A stretch of 64,000 bases of DNA from CAWKOH01 sp963851245 (GCA_963851245.1 CAWKOH010000007.1:186001-250000), one strand, 5' to 3'. Numbered from the stretch's first letter, positions 8,452-17,688 are shown. The notes: generated by a model not told the origin, from the letters alone. Numbers and translations are program-made.

Positions 8452-9624
8452 CTAGGAGCGGGTCAGGAGCATGCAACCGGCGAGCGGGCCGCCGCCGTTG
8501 GAAACGACCGCCACCTCGGCGCCATTCACCTGGCGGGGGTCGGCCTGCCGCCGGAGCTGGAGGCAGGCTTCGTGCAGGACCCAGTAGCCGTGCATCCTTC
8601 CGGCGGACAGCTGCCCGCCGTATGTGTTGAGGGGAAGCGCGCCATCCAACGCGATCCGGTCACCACCTTCGACGAAAGGTCCGGACTCACCTTCCCCACA
8701 GAACCCGAGCGCTTCTAGCCAGGCGAGAGTCAAAAAGGTGAACCCGTCGTACAACTCGGCCAGGTCCACGTCCGCCGGCTTCAGCTCGGTCCGGCTCCAC
8801 ATGTCCGCTGCCGCTTCGATGGACGCCATCTTCGGGTAGTCGGGTCGCTGATCCCATCCGCCGAACAGCGGTGCGCGGCCCAGTGCTTCGATCCGAATGG
8901 CTGGGTTCGGGCCGTCACTCGAGTACTCGGCGGTGGAGACGACGACTGCTATGGACCCGTCGACGGGTACGTCGCAGTCCAACAGGCCGAACGGCTCCGA
9001 GATGGGACGGGCGTTCAGGTAGTCGTCCATTGTGATCGGATCGCGGTAGGCGGCGAGGGGATTGAGGGCAGCATACCTACGGCTGCTTATGGCCAGGTGA
9101 CCCAGCTGTTCCTTGGTCGTTCCGTACAGGTACATGTGGCGGCGACAGTGCATGGCCAACCAGTTCGCCGCGGAGTAAGCGTGGTAGGTGAGTAACGAAG
9201 CCATGTCACCCGTGGCCCGGGGCCTTTCCGAGTCGGGCGGGGGAGAGCTGGCTCTGGGGCCGTTGGCTGCCGGTCCGATCGCCCCTCCTACCATCTGAAC
9301 CGTTCGGTAGACGACGACGTGACGGGCGGCCCGCTCGGCCACTGCCAGAGCGGCCGACATCACCGGCGCCAGTAGTCCTCCCGCGCCGTAGGCCGCCGAG
9401 CTAGACCACGCCGGCTCGATACCGAGCACGACCGCCGCGTCCTCGATGGGCGTGTCGCCCATGCTGGCCAAGCCGTCCACCATCCCCGGCTCGAGGCCGG
9501 CATCGGCGATCGCCGCCCGGCACGCCTCCTCCGTGAGAACCAGTCCCGGAATCCCGGTCTTGCGGCCGATCCGGGAGATTCCGATCCCCGAGATGACGGC
9601 CCGTCGTTCGGGCATGTCGGTCAC
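8452..9624 (-). CDS. Thiolase-fold aldolase, Ltp2-like (lipid-transfer protein)
   Basis: A 390-residue thiolase-superfamily protein that is not a normal thiolase. The usual nucleophilic Cys region is replaced by SSSAAYGAGGLLAPVMSAAL with no Cys. The usual GHP motif near the C terminus is replaced by TYGGQLSAGRMHGYW. This pattern matches the Ltp2/SCP-x-like group, where the protein works with a DUF35 partner to cleave a beta-hydroxyacyl-CoA by retro-aldol reaction. A DUF35 protein starts just 42 bases away on the opposite strand. The function as an aldolase is inferred from this pairing and the missing Cys. Confidence 0.8.
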   Translation of the reverse strand: MTDMPERRAVISGIGISRIGRKTGIPGLVLTEEACRAAIADAGLEPGMVDGLASMGDTPIEDAAVVLGIEPAWSSSAAYGAGGLLAPVMSAALAVAERAARHVVVYRTVQMVGGAIGPAANGPRASSPPPDSERPRATGDMASLLTYHAYSAANWLAMHCRRHMYLYGTTKEQLGHLAISSRRYAALNPLAAYRDPITMDDYLNARPISEPFGLLDCDVPVDGSIAVVVSTAEYSSDGPNPAIRIEALGRAPLFGGWDQRPDYPKMASIEAAADMWSRTELKPADVDLAELYDGFTFLTLAWLEALGFCGEGESGPFVEGGDRIALDGALPLNTYGGQLSAGRMHGYWVLHEACLQLRRQADPRQVNGAEVAVVSNGGGPLAGCMLLTRS

Positions 9625-9666
9625 GGCGATTTACTCTAGGTGGGCTGCGCCTTTAGAGTCCTCCCG

Positions 9667-10107
9667 ATGACCGAGATGACCTTTCCCGCAGTGTCGGCGC
9701 GGATTCTGCCGCCTCTGAACGACTTGAACCGTCCGTTCTGGACCGGGGGGGCTCGGGGCGAACTGCTGATCCTTCGCTGCCAAGCGTGCCGGCATTGGGT
9801 GCACCCACCCACCTCACCCTGCCCTGCCTGCGGTGGGGCCGAACTGGTTCCTGAACCGGCGAGCGGCAAGGCGACAGTGTTCACCTACACCGTGAACTGG
9901 CATCCCTTCAATCCGGACGCTCCGGTACCTGTCCTAATCGCCATCGTCGAACTTCCGGAGCAGGAAGGCCTGCGCTTCACGACCAATGTGCTCGGCTGTG
10001 GCCCGGAGGAGTTGAGAATCGGTCTGCCCGTGACCGTCAGGTTTGAGCAGCACGGCGACGTGTGGGTCCCGGTCTTCATCCCCGATCGCGAGGAGTCATC
10101 TCAGTAG
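9667..10107 (+). CDS. DUF35 zinc-ribbon/OB-fold acyl-CoA-associated protein
   Basis: About 146 residues with an N-terminal helix (NDLNRPFWTGGARGELLILR), a rubredoxin-like zinc ribbon of two CxxC pairs (CQAC and CPAC) and a C-terminal OB fold. In steroid side-chain degradation this domain is the C-terminal half of ChsH2 and is the obligate partner of Ltp2; here it is a separate protein. The ATG at 9667 is chosen; a GTG at 9640 in frame would add 9 residues. It is divergent from the Ltp2-like gene with a very short spacer, so the two are probably expressed from overlapping promoters. Confidence 0.85.
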   Translation: MTEMTFPAVSARILPPLNDLNRPFWTGGARGELLILRCQACRHWVHPPTSPCPACGGAELVPEPASGKATVFTYTVNWHPFNPDAPVPVLIAIVELPEQEGLRFTTNVLGCGPEELRIGLPVTVRFEQHGDVWVPVFIPDREESSQ

Positions 10108-10150
10108 AGTTGCCCCTCGTCCCATCTCCCGGCCGACCTCTATCGGCCGA

Positions 10151-10573
10151 TCAAGGGTCCAGTCGGGCCGTGGCGGTGCCGGTCAGGACCGTCTCGCCGG
10201 CTTGATTGCGGGTGACCACGTCGAAGTCAGCCATCGGTTGGCCATCGACCTCTCTCAATGCCGTGATCTCGGCCCGGGCCGTCAGCGAGTCGCCGGGCCA
10301 GACCTGCTTGAGGAAGCGAACGCCGTAGCGCAGAAGGCGGCCGTCTCCGACCCAGTCGGTCAGAACCCGGCCGGACATGCCCATGGTGAGCATGCCGTGG
10401 GCGAAGACGGTCGGGTAGCCGGCCACCTGTGTCGCGAAGACCTCGTCGGTGTGCAGCGGATTGAAATCTCCCGACGCACCGGCGTATTGGACTATCTGCG
10501 TCCGGGTCAGGCCATCGACAACGGTCATCTCCTGGTGATCGCCGACGGCGACGGTTCCTGCTCGCAACACCAT
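10151..10573 (-). CDS. MaoC-family hydratase, catalytic subunit (HadB/ChsH1-like)
   Basis: 140 residues of hot-dog fold starting MVLRAGTVAVGDHQEM. The (R)-hydratase catalytic signature is intact in ASGDFNPLHTDEVFA (Asp and His five residues apart), followed by GYPTVFAHGMLTMGM. It would hydrate a 2-enoyl-CoA. The ATG overlaps the stop of the upstream MaoC gene as TGATG, so the two are coupled and probably form a heterodimer, as in HadA-HadB and ChsH1-ChsH2. An in-frame extension up to 10714 exists but overlaps the upstream gene. Confidence 0.87.
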   Translation of the reverse strand: MVLRAGTVAVGDHQEMTVVDGLTRTQIVQYAGASGDFNPLHTDEVFATQVAGYPTVFAHGMLTMGMSGRVLTDWVGDGRLLRYGVRFLKQVWPGDSLTARAEITALREVDGQPMADFDVVTRNQAGETVLTGTATARLDP

Positions 10574-11082
10574 CAGCGGCTCTCCTGACTGACGGGGGCT
10601 TCGGTTACCACGCCGACGCTTCGTGCCGTCACTACGAGCTCGCCCTTCTGATCCCGATATTCGGTGACGGTCTCGGAGAAGACGAGCTGGCCGGACCGGC
10701 CTTGCTTTTCCCACCTCTTTCCCTGGCTGGTTTCTGATGTGAGGACGTCGCCTGGGCGTACGGGCCGGTGGTATTCGTATTCCTGCTCGGCGTGAAGCCC
10801 GGTGCCGCGCCTCGCGCCGGCGCTGCTCGCGCTTTTGCCACCCGCAGGCCGGCCGGTCGGGGTGCGACCCGATCCGAACCAGGGCTCGCCGAACTTGGGC
10901 CGGAGAGGATAGTCCGGGTCGAAGTGGGCGCTCGACTGGATGAACGTCGGGGGGCCGATCAGTCCACCGACCTCGGTCGTCGCCGCGTAGGCGGCGTCGG
11001 AGTAGATCGGGTTCGGATCCCCTACTGCTCGGGCGAATAGGAGGATGGCCCCCTCCTCGACCGGAAAGCGCTCAACGGCCAC
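10573..11082 (-). CDS. MaoC-like N-terminal dehydratase, non-catalytic partner (HadA/HadC-like)
   Basis: 169 residues starting MAVERFPVEEGAILLFARAV. The hydratase motif is degenerate: GDPNPIYSD has Tyr where the catalytic His would be. This is what is seen in the substrate-binding partner of heterodimeric MaoC enzymes. A Gly/Ser/Arg-rich linker near residue 75-95 precedes LHAEQEYEYHRPVRPGDVLT. It sits directly upstream of, and overlaps by one base with, the catalytic subunit. It would complete a hydratase acting in the same pathway as the paired acyl-CoA dehydrogenases and the Ltp2-like aldolase. Confidence 0.82.
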   Translation of the reverse strand: MAVERFPVEEGAILLFARAVGDPNPIYSDAAYAATTEVGGLIGPPTFIQSSAHFDPDYPLRPKFGEPWFGSGRTPTGRPAGGKSASSAGARRGTGLHAEQEYEYHRPVRPGDVLTSETSQGKRWEKQGRSGQLVFSETVTEYRDQKGELVVTARSVGVVTEAPVSQESR

Positions 11083-11106
11083 GCCTTGCTCCTTTTCTGT
11101 CGAAAG

Positions 11107-12150
11107 CTATGGTAGGGGTGCCTCGCGGTACGTGCCAGGCAACGAGCGGGCCAGCACTGTCACATCTGCCAACGAGCGCAATAGATCGTTCAGATGTGTG
11201 CAGGTGCCGACGCCGCTGAGGTTGGCCCGGACGAACTCCCTCAGATTGTGCACCTCCTCCCCGATCAGCCTGAGGGCGCTGCCGGCAGCTTCGGGACACT
11301 CAGGCCAGGGGAGAGAATGGGGAGCGGCTTTGCAGGACTCGACCCGCATGTTCTCGGGGTTCACTATCGCTTCAACGCTGTACTCGTGCAGGACCGTTTC
11401 CAGTCCGTCGACGGCTTTGTGGCTGTCTCTGAACATGGCATGCACGATGAGCGGGTCGTCGCCTGCGACGTCGATCAGGCGCTGCCGGCGCATCGACCCA
11501 TCTCTCATCTCCCCGAGGTGGTGCCATCCAAGCGGGTCGCCCTGATCTTCCATCCGGGGCGCCTTGGGCCCGACCGACACGGGCATGCTTTGGCCCGACC
11601 GCAATGCGACCATCATCGTTCCGTCGCTGCGCCAGCCCGAGCAGATGTCCGCCCGGAGCATTCGCGTGCGATCTGGTCCGGATCCCTCGCCGAGGGAGGC
11701 CAGACCGGGGCCGGACCCGCCCGGAGCGCTCCGGTAGAGGGCGGCGTAACCCGATATGAGAGCTGCAACTGGCAGGTCGTCAAGGAGCAGGTACAGGGGC
11801 GACCGGGCGGCGGCCTCTCGTCCCGCCGCCTGGCTCAGCGCAGAGCGAAACCCGGGCCCTACCACCAGGCCCTTCAGCACCTCGGTCCCCGGTATCTGCG
11901 GCGCCGTCCGCAGGGTGCGCAGGCGCCTCTCGCCGTCGAGTCTTGCGTCTACCTGGGCCTCACCGATCACAGTCCCAATGCCAGTGCCGTCGGTATAGAG
12001 GTCCCGCGCCCAACCGAGCAACTGGAGGGGTCCGGCGATGCCGTCGCTATTAAGCACCATGTCGACATGGCTGGTCCGGCGAACTGAAATCGGACGCCGC
12101 GCGATCGTCGTGGTGGCCGGTCCGATCGTCGCCGGCGGATTCGTGCTCAC
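11107..12150 (-). CDS. DUF2889-domain protein
   Basis: 347 residues from GTG at 12150, which has GAAGGAG 7 bases upstream. The C-terminal segment contains the family-like pattern GEEVHNLREFVRANLSG, then TCTHLNDLLRSLADV, typical of DUF2889 proteins. The N-terminal half (ISVRRTSHVDMVLNSDGI, ARLDGERRLRTLRTAP) fits the same family, which is found near fatty-acid and aromatic catabolism genes in actinobacteria. No biochemical function is established that I know of. It lies 24 bases downstream of the MaoC pair start, on the same strand, so it probably leads that transcript. Confidence 0.6.
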   Translation of the reverse strand: MSTNPPATIGPATTTIARRPISVRRTSHVDMVLNSDGIAGPLQLLGWARDLYTDGTGIGTVIGEAQVDARLDGERRLRTLRTAPQIPGTEVLKGLVVGPGFRSALSQAAGREAAARSPLYLLLDDLPVAALISGYAALYRSAPGGSGPGLASLGEGSGPDRTRMLRADICSGWRSDGTMMVALRSGQSMPVSVGPKAPRMEDQGDPLGWHHLGEMRDGSMRRQRLIDVAGDDPLIVHAMFRDSHKAVDGLETVLHEYSVEAIVNPENMRVESCKAAPHSLPWPECPEAAGSALRLIGEEVHNLREFVRANLSGVGTCTHLNDLLRSLADVTVLARSLPGTYREAPLP

Positions 12151-12200
12151 GGGCGAACTCCTTCTCCAACCCATCTCGTGCTACCCGCCACGATACGGCC

Positions 12201-13157
12201 TCAGGAGAACACGAAACGATCGATCTCGCGGGCCAGTTCCACGGGCATGTCGCCCTGAACGCTGTGACCGGCGTTTTCGAAGTGAATCACCTCGGTCGGC
12301 GGCAGCCGCCTCAAGAGCTCGGCTTCGTCTTCGTCTCCGACTACGGACTGGGGCAGCATGCCTCGGGCGAGCAGGACCGGCACCTTTATGCGGTTGACGG
12401 TCTCCCACAGTGAGGAGAACATCGAGGGGGCCGCCGGCTGGGATTGCTGCACCTGACCGGCTGATGCGGAGGATTGTCCGCCGCCCATTCCCTCCCGCCA
12501 GCGGGCCCAGCGCCACACCCACGTACCGTCCTCGCGCTGAACCGCGTTGTGCAGAATTCCCCGTCGCAGCGAGGACACGCTGCGGGTCGGGTTGAACTGG
12601 ACAGTTCGCTCGAGGAGCTCGTCGAAGCTCGAGAAGCTAGGCGGACCATTGACAAAGTCTGTGATCTGCTTGGACCGGGACGCACTGACTCCAGGGGTGA
12701 CATCAACCAGCACAACCTTGCGGACGAGCTCAGGCGCCACGTCGGTGAGGGCGATTGTCGTGATTCCGCCCAGTGACATGCCGACCACGGCCCGGGCGTC
12801 CGGAGCCAGCGCCCGGATCGCGACCGCCACATCCTCGGCGTTTCCCTGGGCCGACAGTTGTCCCTCCGGACGCTCCCCAGGACCGTCCGAGTGCCCGTGG
12901 CCGGGAAGATCGATCGCCACCAGAGGGCGGTCGAGGGCCATGGCCACGGTGTCCCAGGTGTGGGCATTCTGAGATCCGCCATGGAGCAGAACCAGCTCGG
13001 GTGCAGCAGAGCCCCATATCAAGGCGCTCAAGCGACGGCCTGGTTCGATCTCGACGAACTGGCGGCGAACGGTCGGGGGACCGTCATAGGGCAGACCGAA
13101 CTCGGACGCGTTCTCATGGAACAGCCCGAACTCGTCGTAGTCGATGCGTTCTGCCAT
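12201..13157 (-). CDS. Alpha/beta hydrolase
   Basis: 318 residues with the classic order of motifs: LVLLHGGSQNAHTWD (oxyanion hole), the DLPGHGHSDG loop, the nucleophile elbow GMSLGG with catalytic Ser, a helical lid, and a C-terminal histidine in FENAGHSVQGD. This could be a thioesterase, lactonase or C-C hydrolase. Its start is ATG at 13157. It is the first gene of the minus-strand run leading to the DUF2889 and MaoC genes, so its substrate probably belongs to the same acyl-CoA pathway. Confidence 0.85.
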   Translation of the reverse strand: MAERIDYDEFGLFHENASEFGLPYDGPPTVRRQFVEIEPGRRLSALIWGSAAPELVLLHGGSQNAHTWDTVAMALDRPLVAIDLPGHGHSDGPGERPEGQLSAQGNAEDVAVAIRALAPDARAVVGMSLGGITTIALTDVAPELVRKVVLVDVTPGVSASRSKQITDFVNGPPSFSSFDELLERTVQFNPTRSVSSLRRGILHNAVQREDGTWVWRWARWREGMGGGQSSASAGQVQQSQPAAPSMFSSLWETVNRIKVPVLLARGMLPQSVVGDEDEAELLRRLPPTEVIHFENAGHSVQGDMPVELAREIDRFVFS

Positions 13158-13267
13158 GACCGGACCCTACCGGCCTCCTCAGTGGGGCGCCACCTGGTGC
13201 CGGGACGGTTGGGGGCTCGGAGGGTGCCGGTTGTAACCTCCCCCGGGCCGACCGCCTTCGACTGGAG

Positions 13268-14182
13268 ATGGGACCACAGGACATGCCGATCGACGTCAGC
13301 GCGCTGCCTCCGATGCTGCAACTGCATCAGGTGGACGAGCACACCTACGAGGGAAAGCCGGAGTACGAGGACAGCGAGGAGCACATCCGGCGCAACGTGG
13401 TGTTCGGAGGGCAGATACTCGCCCAGATGATCATGGCCGCTCATCTCGACCGCAACCAGGACCGTGATGACGCCAAGGAAGTCAAGTCGATTCACGCCAT
13501 CTTCGCCCGGGCCGGTGACTACTGCAAGCCGATCCGGTATGCCGTCGACCGGATGCACGACGGCCGCGCCCTCGGTAGCGATTCGGTCACCTTCTCCCAG
13601 GACGGCAAGATCATGTCGCGCGGGCTGATCCTGTGGAGCAAGGACGAACCCGACCTGATCCGCCACACCGCCCATGTCCACATGCCGGCGGTCGCCGGTC
13701 CCGACGATCCCAACCTTCTCGCCGACAACAGGGTTTTCCCTGGGGGAGTCGGTCGCGTTGTCGACGGGATCAACACATGGAGCGATGACGAGCCGTTGCG
13801 TCCCCCGCTACAGAACGTCTGGACTCGATACGACCACGACTACTTCCCGGTGGCCAATCAGGCCATCCTCTCGTGGGGCACCGACGGCTACCTGATCGGG
13901 ACGGCCATGCTCCCGCATGAGGGCTACAACGAGAGTCACGCCCACCGCACCATCTCGACCGGTGTCGTGAGCCATACCGTCAACTTTCACGAACGATTCC
14001 GGGTGGACGAATGGCTCCTCCTGGCCAACGAAAGCATCTGGGCCGGGCGAGGCCGCTCGCATGGCCGGTGCAACGTTTGGACCCAGGACGGCCGTCTGGT
14101 CGCCACCTATTCACAGGACAACCTGGTCCGCGGTTTCGGGGACGGCAAGGATCACTCGAGCGACAGCAAGCGCATCATGTAG
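13268..14182 (+). CDS. tesB: Acyl-CoA thioesterase II
   Basis: 304 residues of the double hot-dog TesB family. The first half includes RRNVVFGGQILAQMIMAA and SIHAIFARAGDY. The second half includes GYLIGTAMLPHEGYN, STGVVSHTVNFHERFRVDEW and the C-terminal VATYSQDNLVR. TesB hydrolyses acyl-CoA to free acid and CoA, and would prevent CoA trapping in a catabolic pathway. The ATG at 13268 is used; ATG at 13283 is an alternative and neither has a strong ribosome-binding site. Confidence 0.88.
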   Translation: MGPQDMPIDVSALPPMLQLHQVDEHTYEGKPEYEDSEEHIRRNVVFGGQILAQMIMAAHLDRNQDRDDAKEVKSIHAIFARAGDYCKPIRYAVDRMHDGRALGSDSVTFSQDGKIMSRGLILWSKDEPDLIRHTAHVHMPAVAGPDDPNLLADNRVFPGGVGRVVDGINTWSDDEPLRPPLQNVWTRYDHDYFPVANQAILSWGTDGYLIGTAMLPHEGYNESHAHRTISTGVVSHTVNFHERFRVDEWLLLANESIWAGRGRSHGRCNVWTQDGRLVATYSQDNLVRGFGDGKDHSSDSKRIM

Positions 14183-14196
14183 AGGCCGGGTGCCGG

Positions 14197-15708
14197 CTAG
14201 GTGCCGTTTGCCGGCGCCAACCGGCTGAGCTCGTCCCGCAAAACCCGGCGTAGTAGCTTCCCTGTTTCGTTGTAAGGCATATCCGAGCGGAACTGTATGA
14301 ATTGCGGAGTCTTCGTCGAGCGCAGCCGTTCCCGGACGAAGGTCTGAAGTTCTTCTTCGGTGGCCTGGGTCTCGGCCTTCAAGACGACTGCGGCCGCCAC
14401 CGCTTCTCCCCATTCCTGGTCGGGGATCCCGACTACGGCTGCCTCGGCGACGGAGGGATGCTCGATCAAGGTGTCCTCGATCTCACCGGGGGAGAGGTTC
14501 TCGGCCCCGCGTACGATCACGTCGTCCAGGCGGCCGTCAAGGTACAGGAAGCCCTCTTCGTCCAGGTAGCCGGCGTCGTTGGTCGGGAACCACCCGTCCT
14601 CTGTGAGCACACTCCGGCCCATGTACTCGCCGGCTACCTGCTCGCCGCGGACGTAGATCTCTCCTCGCACACCGGTTGCGAGTGCCTCGCCATCCGGACC
14701 TCGTATTTCCAACTCGATGCTTGGGAGTGGCCGACCGACCGACACCAGCCGCCGGTGCACATCCGGATCCGAGCTGGCCATGGCGGTACGGTGATCCTCA
14801 GGAGTCAACACCGCGATCGTCGAGCTGGTCTCAGTCAGCCCGTAGGCATTCACGTAGCTGACGTTCGGAAGAGTCGACATAGCCCGCTCGATCAGTTCCA
14901 GGGGCATGCGCCCGCCGCCGTAGGAGAGGTGGCGCAGCGACGGCAAGGAGACGGACCCTTCCTCCAAAGTGCTCAAGATCCGTCCCAGCATGGTCGGGAC
15001 CACCATGGCCTGTGTGATCTCCTCGGCGGACGCGGTCTCGATCCACGTTTCGGGCTCGAAGACCGAGAGGTAGACGACGCGGCGCCCGCTGTAGACGTTG
15101 CTGAGTACCGCTGAGACGCCCGCGATGTGGTAGGAGGGAACGCTAATGAGCTGGGCGTCGTCCTCGTCCGCCGAGAGGTACTCGACGGTACCGATGATGT
15201 AGGAGGCCAGGTGGCGGTGCCGCAGGACGGCTGCCTTCGGCTCGCCGGTCGTACCACTGGTAAAGAGAAGGATGCCGATTTCCTCGGTATCCACGAAGGG
15301 CGGCTCGTAGCCGGACCCCTCTGATCTGGCCTCCTCCAGGAATTCATCGGTTGTGATGACTTGAACGCCCTCGACTGACCCGATTCGCTCGACCATCGAA
15401 GGGCCGACGATCACGATCCCGGGCGCCAGCCGGGCCACCACGGCTTGCAGCTGTTCGTCCGGGAGCCGGTAGTTGAGCGGTGCGAACGGTATGCCGGCGA
15501 TGGCGGCCCCGAACAGGGCTACCGGTACCGCATCGGAGTTGAGGTCGACCATGCCCACGTGACGCACGGACCCGCTGGCGAACAGTTCGGCCGCCCGACG
15601 CGACGAGCTGAGCAGCTGTGACGCGGTCATCCCGCCCCGCTTGGAGCCGACCAGGACGCGGTCGGGCGCGCCCTCGGCCGCCATCTCTAGCAGCATCGCT
15701 ATGTTCAC
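14197..15708 (-). CDS. Class I acyl-CoA synthetase (second in the cluster)
   Basis: A 503-residue adenylate-forming enzyme from a GTG at 15708. The P-loop is ILLFTSGTTGEPKAAVLRH, followed by YGLTETS, GWFPTNDAGY, the hinge LDGRLDDVIVRGAENLSP and the catalytic lysine in PYNETGKLLRRVLRDEL. It makes acyl-CoA from a carboxylate, ATP and CoA. It converges on tesB (14 bases apart), so the two genes are not co-transcribed. Substrate preference cannot be read by eye. Confidence 0.87.
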   Translation of the reverse strand: MNIAMLLEMAAEGAPDRVLVGSKRGGMTASQLLSSSRRAAELFASGSVRHVGMVDLNSDAVPVALFGAAIAGIPFAPLNYRLPDEQLQAVVARLAPGIVIVGPSMVERIGSVEGVQVITTDEFLEEARSEGSGYEPPFVDTEEIGILLFTSGTTGEPKAAVLRHRHLASYIIGTVEYLSADEDDAQLISVPSYHIAGVSAVLSNVYSGRRVVYLSVFEPETWIETASAEEITQAMVVPTMLGRILSTLEEGSVSLPSLRHLSYGGGRMPLELIERAMSTLPNVSYVNAYGLTETSSTIAVLTPEDHRTAMASSDPDVHRRLVSVGRPLPSIELEIRGPDGEALATGVRGEIYVRGEQVAGEYMGRSVLTEDGWFPTNDAGYLDEEGFLYLDGRLDDVIVRGAENLSPGEIEDTLIEHPSVAEAAVVGIPDQEWGEAVAAAVVLKAETQATEEELQTFVRERLRSTKTPQFIQFRSDMPYNETGKLLRRVLRDELSRLAPANGT

Positions 15709-15795
15709 GATTCGCCGCCCCTCACCCCTTGCATTCAGCCCATCTGATCATCGCTGAAGTGTACTTGGGGTGTCCAGGCAGCCGAATCTCTCGTT

Positions 15796-15823
15796 GACGT
15801 TAAAGTCTGATATGGTCGAACCG
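15796..15823 (+). promoter_or_regulatory. MerR-type operator and leaderless promoter for the MFS gene
   Basis: The imperfect palindrome GACGTTAAAGTC (15796-15807) lies directly upstream of a -10 hexamer TATGGT (15811-15816). The GTG start at 15823 is then 7 bases after the -10, so the transcript would begin at the start codon (leaderless). The operator therefore falls in the -35/-10 spacer, where MerR-family proteins bind. A MerR gene is the next gene in the operon. Confidence 0.5.
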
Positions 15824-17688
15824 TGGTGATGGCGACGAGGAACGCCGCGGCCCATCCAGCGCCCGGCCGGCGAGAAGTCCACTACAAGTGGATCGCCCTC
15901 TCCAATACGACTCTCGCCATTGTGATGGTGACGATCAACCAGTCGATTCTGCTGATCTCCCTTCCGGACATCTTCCGCGGGATCCAGCTCAACCCGCTCA
16001 CACCCGGGAACACGTCCTACTTCCTCTGGGTGTTCATGGGCTTCACTCTGGCCACGGCGGTGCTCGTCGTCAGCCTGGGGAGGGTCGGAGACATATACGG
16101 CCGGGTGCGCATATACAACCTGGGCTTCGCCGTGTTCACTCTGTTCTCGATCCTCCTGTCGGTGACGTGGCTCACCGGACCCGCCGGGGCCATGTGGATC
16201 ATCGTCATGAGGATCTTCCAGGGCGTGGGAGGCGCCTGCCTGTTCGCCAACTCCTCCGCCATCATCACCGATGCCTTCCCCGAGGACGAGAGGGGCAAAG
16301 CCATGGGCATCAATGGCATTGCCCTGGTGACGGGCTCTTTCCTGGGCCTCATCCTTGGTGGCGTTCTCGCTCCGGTGGAATGGCACCTGGTGTTCCTGGT
16401 CTCGGTGCCCTTCGGCTTGTTCGGGACCGTGTGGGCCTACCTGATGCTCAAGGACAACGGTGTGCGCGTCAAGGCCAAGATCGATTGGCTCGGCAATGTC
16501 ACCTTCGCCATCGGGCTCATCGCCTTGCTGACCGGGATCGTTTACTCGCTCCTGCCCTATGGGGGGCACCCCACCGGCTGGACCAATCCGTGGGTGCTGG
16601 CCGGGGTGTTCGGCGGACTCGCAGTTCTCGGGCTGTTCGTCTGGATCGAGCTGCGGGTCGAAAATCCGATGTTCCGCATGGACCTGTTCAAGATCCGTGC
16701 CTTCACAACCGGCAACATCGCCGGCCTGATGTCGGCCCTCGGCCGCGGTGGTTTGCAGTTCCTGCTCATCATCTGGTTGCAGGGCATCTGGCTGCCGCAG
16801 CACGGATACAGCTTCAGCCGGACTCCGTTGTGGGCGGGGATCTACATGATTCCGCTCACAGTTGGGTTCCTGATCGTCGGCCCCCTCGCCGGAATTCTGT
16901 CCGATCGTTACGGGGCGCGTCGATTTGCCACCGCCGGCTTGCTGGTTTCCATGGTGAGCTTCCTGCTGCTGAATCAGCTCCCCATGAACTTCAACTATGC
17001 CGAGTTCGCAGTACTGATACTGCTGTTCACCGTGGGGCAGGGCCTCTTCTTCTCGCCCAACCAGGCAGCCGTGATGAACAGCCTGCCCCCGGACCAGCGC
17101 GGCGCCGGTGGCGGAATGATGGCCACCTTCATGAACTCGGCCAGCGTGCTCTCCATGGGCTTGTTCTTCACCATCGTCACCCTTGGTCTCGCCGCCAACC
17201 TGCCCACCCAGCTGTTCCACGGTCTTACTGCGGCCGGCGTCGACCCTTCCTCTGCCCGTCAGGTTGCGAATGAGCCGCCTATCGCCAGCCTCTTCTCCGC
17301 CTTCCTGGGCTTCAACCCGGTGCAGCAACTGCTCGGCCCGACCGGTGCTCTGCAGCACATGCCGGCTCACCAGGTCGCCTACATCACGGGTCGGTCGTTC
17401 TTCCCGAAGCTGATCGAGCAGGCCTTTGCAGACGGTCTGCACCTCGCTTTCGACTTCGGTGCCGCCGCCATGGCTGTGGGCGCGGTGGCGTCGCTGCTCC
17501 GGGGTCCCCGCTACGTTCACGAACCCAAGCCGTTGCTCGATGAGCTGGCCGAGGGGGCCGCCATGTCCGGCCCGGTGCCCGACCTGGAGCCGGTTGCCGT
17601 TCATCCGCCGGCTTCTGATGCCATGATGTCAAGGCATATGAGCAGCGACGCAAAGGGTGACCTTGATGCCCGCCTCGGGCACGGCTGA
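15823..17688 (+). CDS. MFS drug transporter, DHA2 family (14 membrane helices)
   Basis: 621 residues. Hydrophobic segments run from residue 25 to 500, beginning YKWIALSNTTLAIVMVTINQ, the usual first helix of DHA2 exporters. The motif A region LGRVGDIYGRVRIYN lies in the loop after helix 2, and the C motif area ALVTGSFLGLILGG follows. It would export a hydrophobic compound in exchange for protons. A soluble tail of about 60 residues overlaps the MerR gene. The overlap and the upstream operator suggest control by that regulator. Confidence 0.87.
   Translation: MVMATRNAAAHPAPGRREVHYKWIALSNTTLAIVMVTINQSILLISLPDIFRGIQLNPLTPGNTSYFLWVFMGFTLATAVLVVSLGRVGDIYGRVRIYNLGFAVFTLFSILLSVTWLTGPAGAMWIIVMRIFQGVGGACLFANSSAIITDAFPEDERGKAMGINGIALVTGSFLGLILGGVLAPVEWHLVFLVSVPFGLFGTVWAYLMLKDNGVRVKAKIDWLGNVTFAIGLIALLTGIVYSLLPYGGHPTGWTNPWVLAGVFGGLAVLGLFVWIELRVENPMFRMDLFKIRAFTTGNIAGLMSALGRGGLQFLLIIWLQGIWLPQHGYSFSRTPLWAGIYMIPLTVGFLIVGPLAGILSDRYGARRFATAGLLVSMVSFLLLNQLPMNFNYAEFAVLILLFTVGQGLFFSPNQAAVMNSLPPDQRGAGGGMMATFMNSASVLSMGLFFTIVTLGLAANLPTQLFHGLTAAGVDPSSARQVANEPPIASLFSAFLGFNPVQQLLGPTGALQHMPAHQVAYITGRSFFPKLIEQAFADGLHLAFDFGAAAMAVGAVASLLRGPRYVHEPKPLLDELAEGAAMSGPVPDLEPVAVHPPASDAMMSRHMSSDAKGDLDARLGHG

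Noticed and set aside
15748..17604. Long ORF on the - strand (618 codons)
   Set aside because: Antisense to the MFS gene. The His/Glu/Gly-rich text is a mirror of hydrophobic codons.
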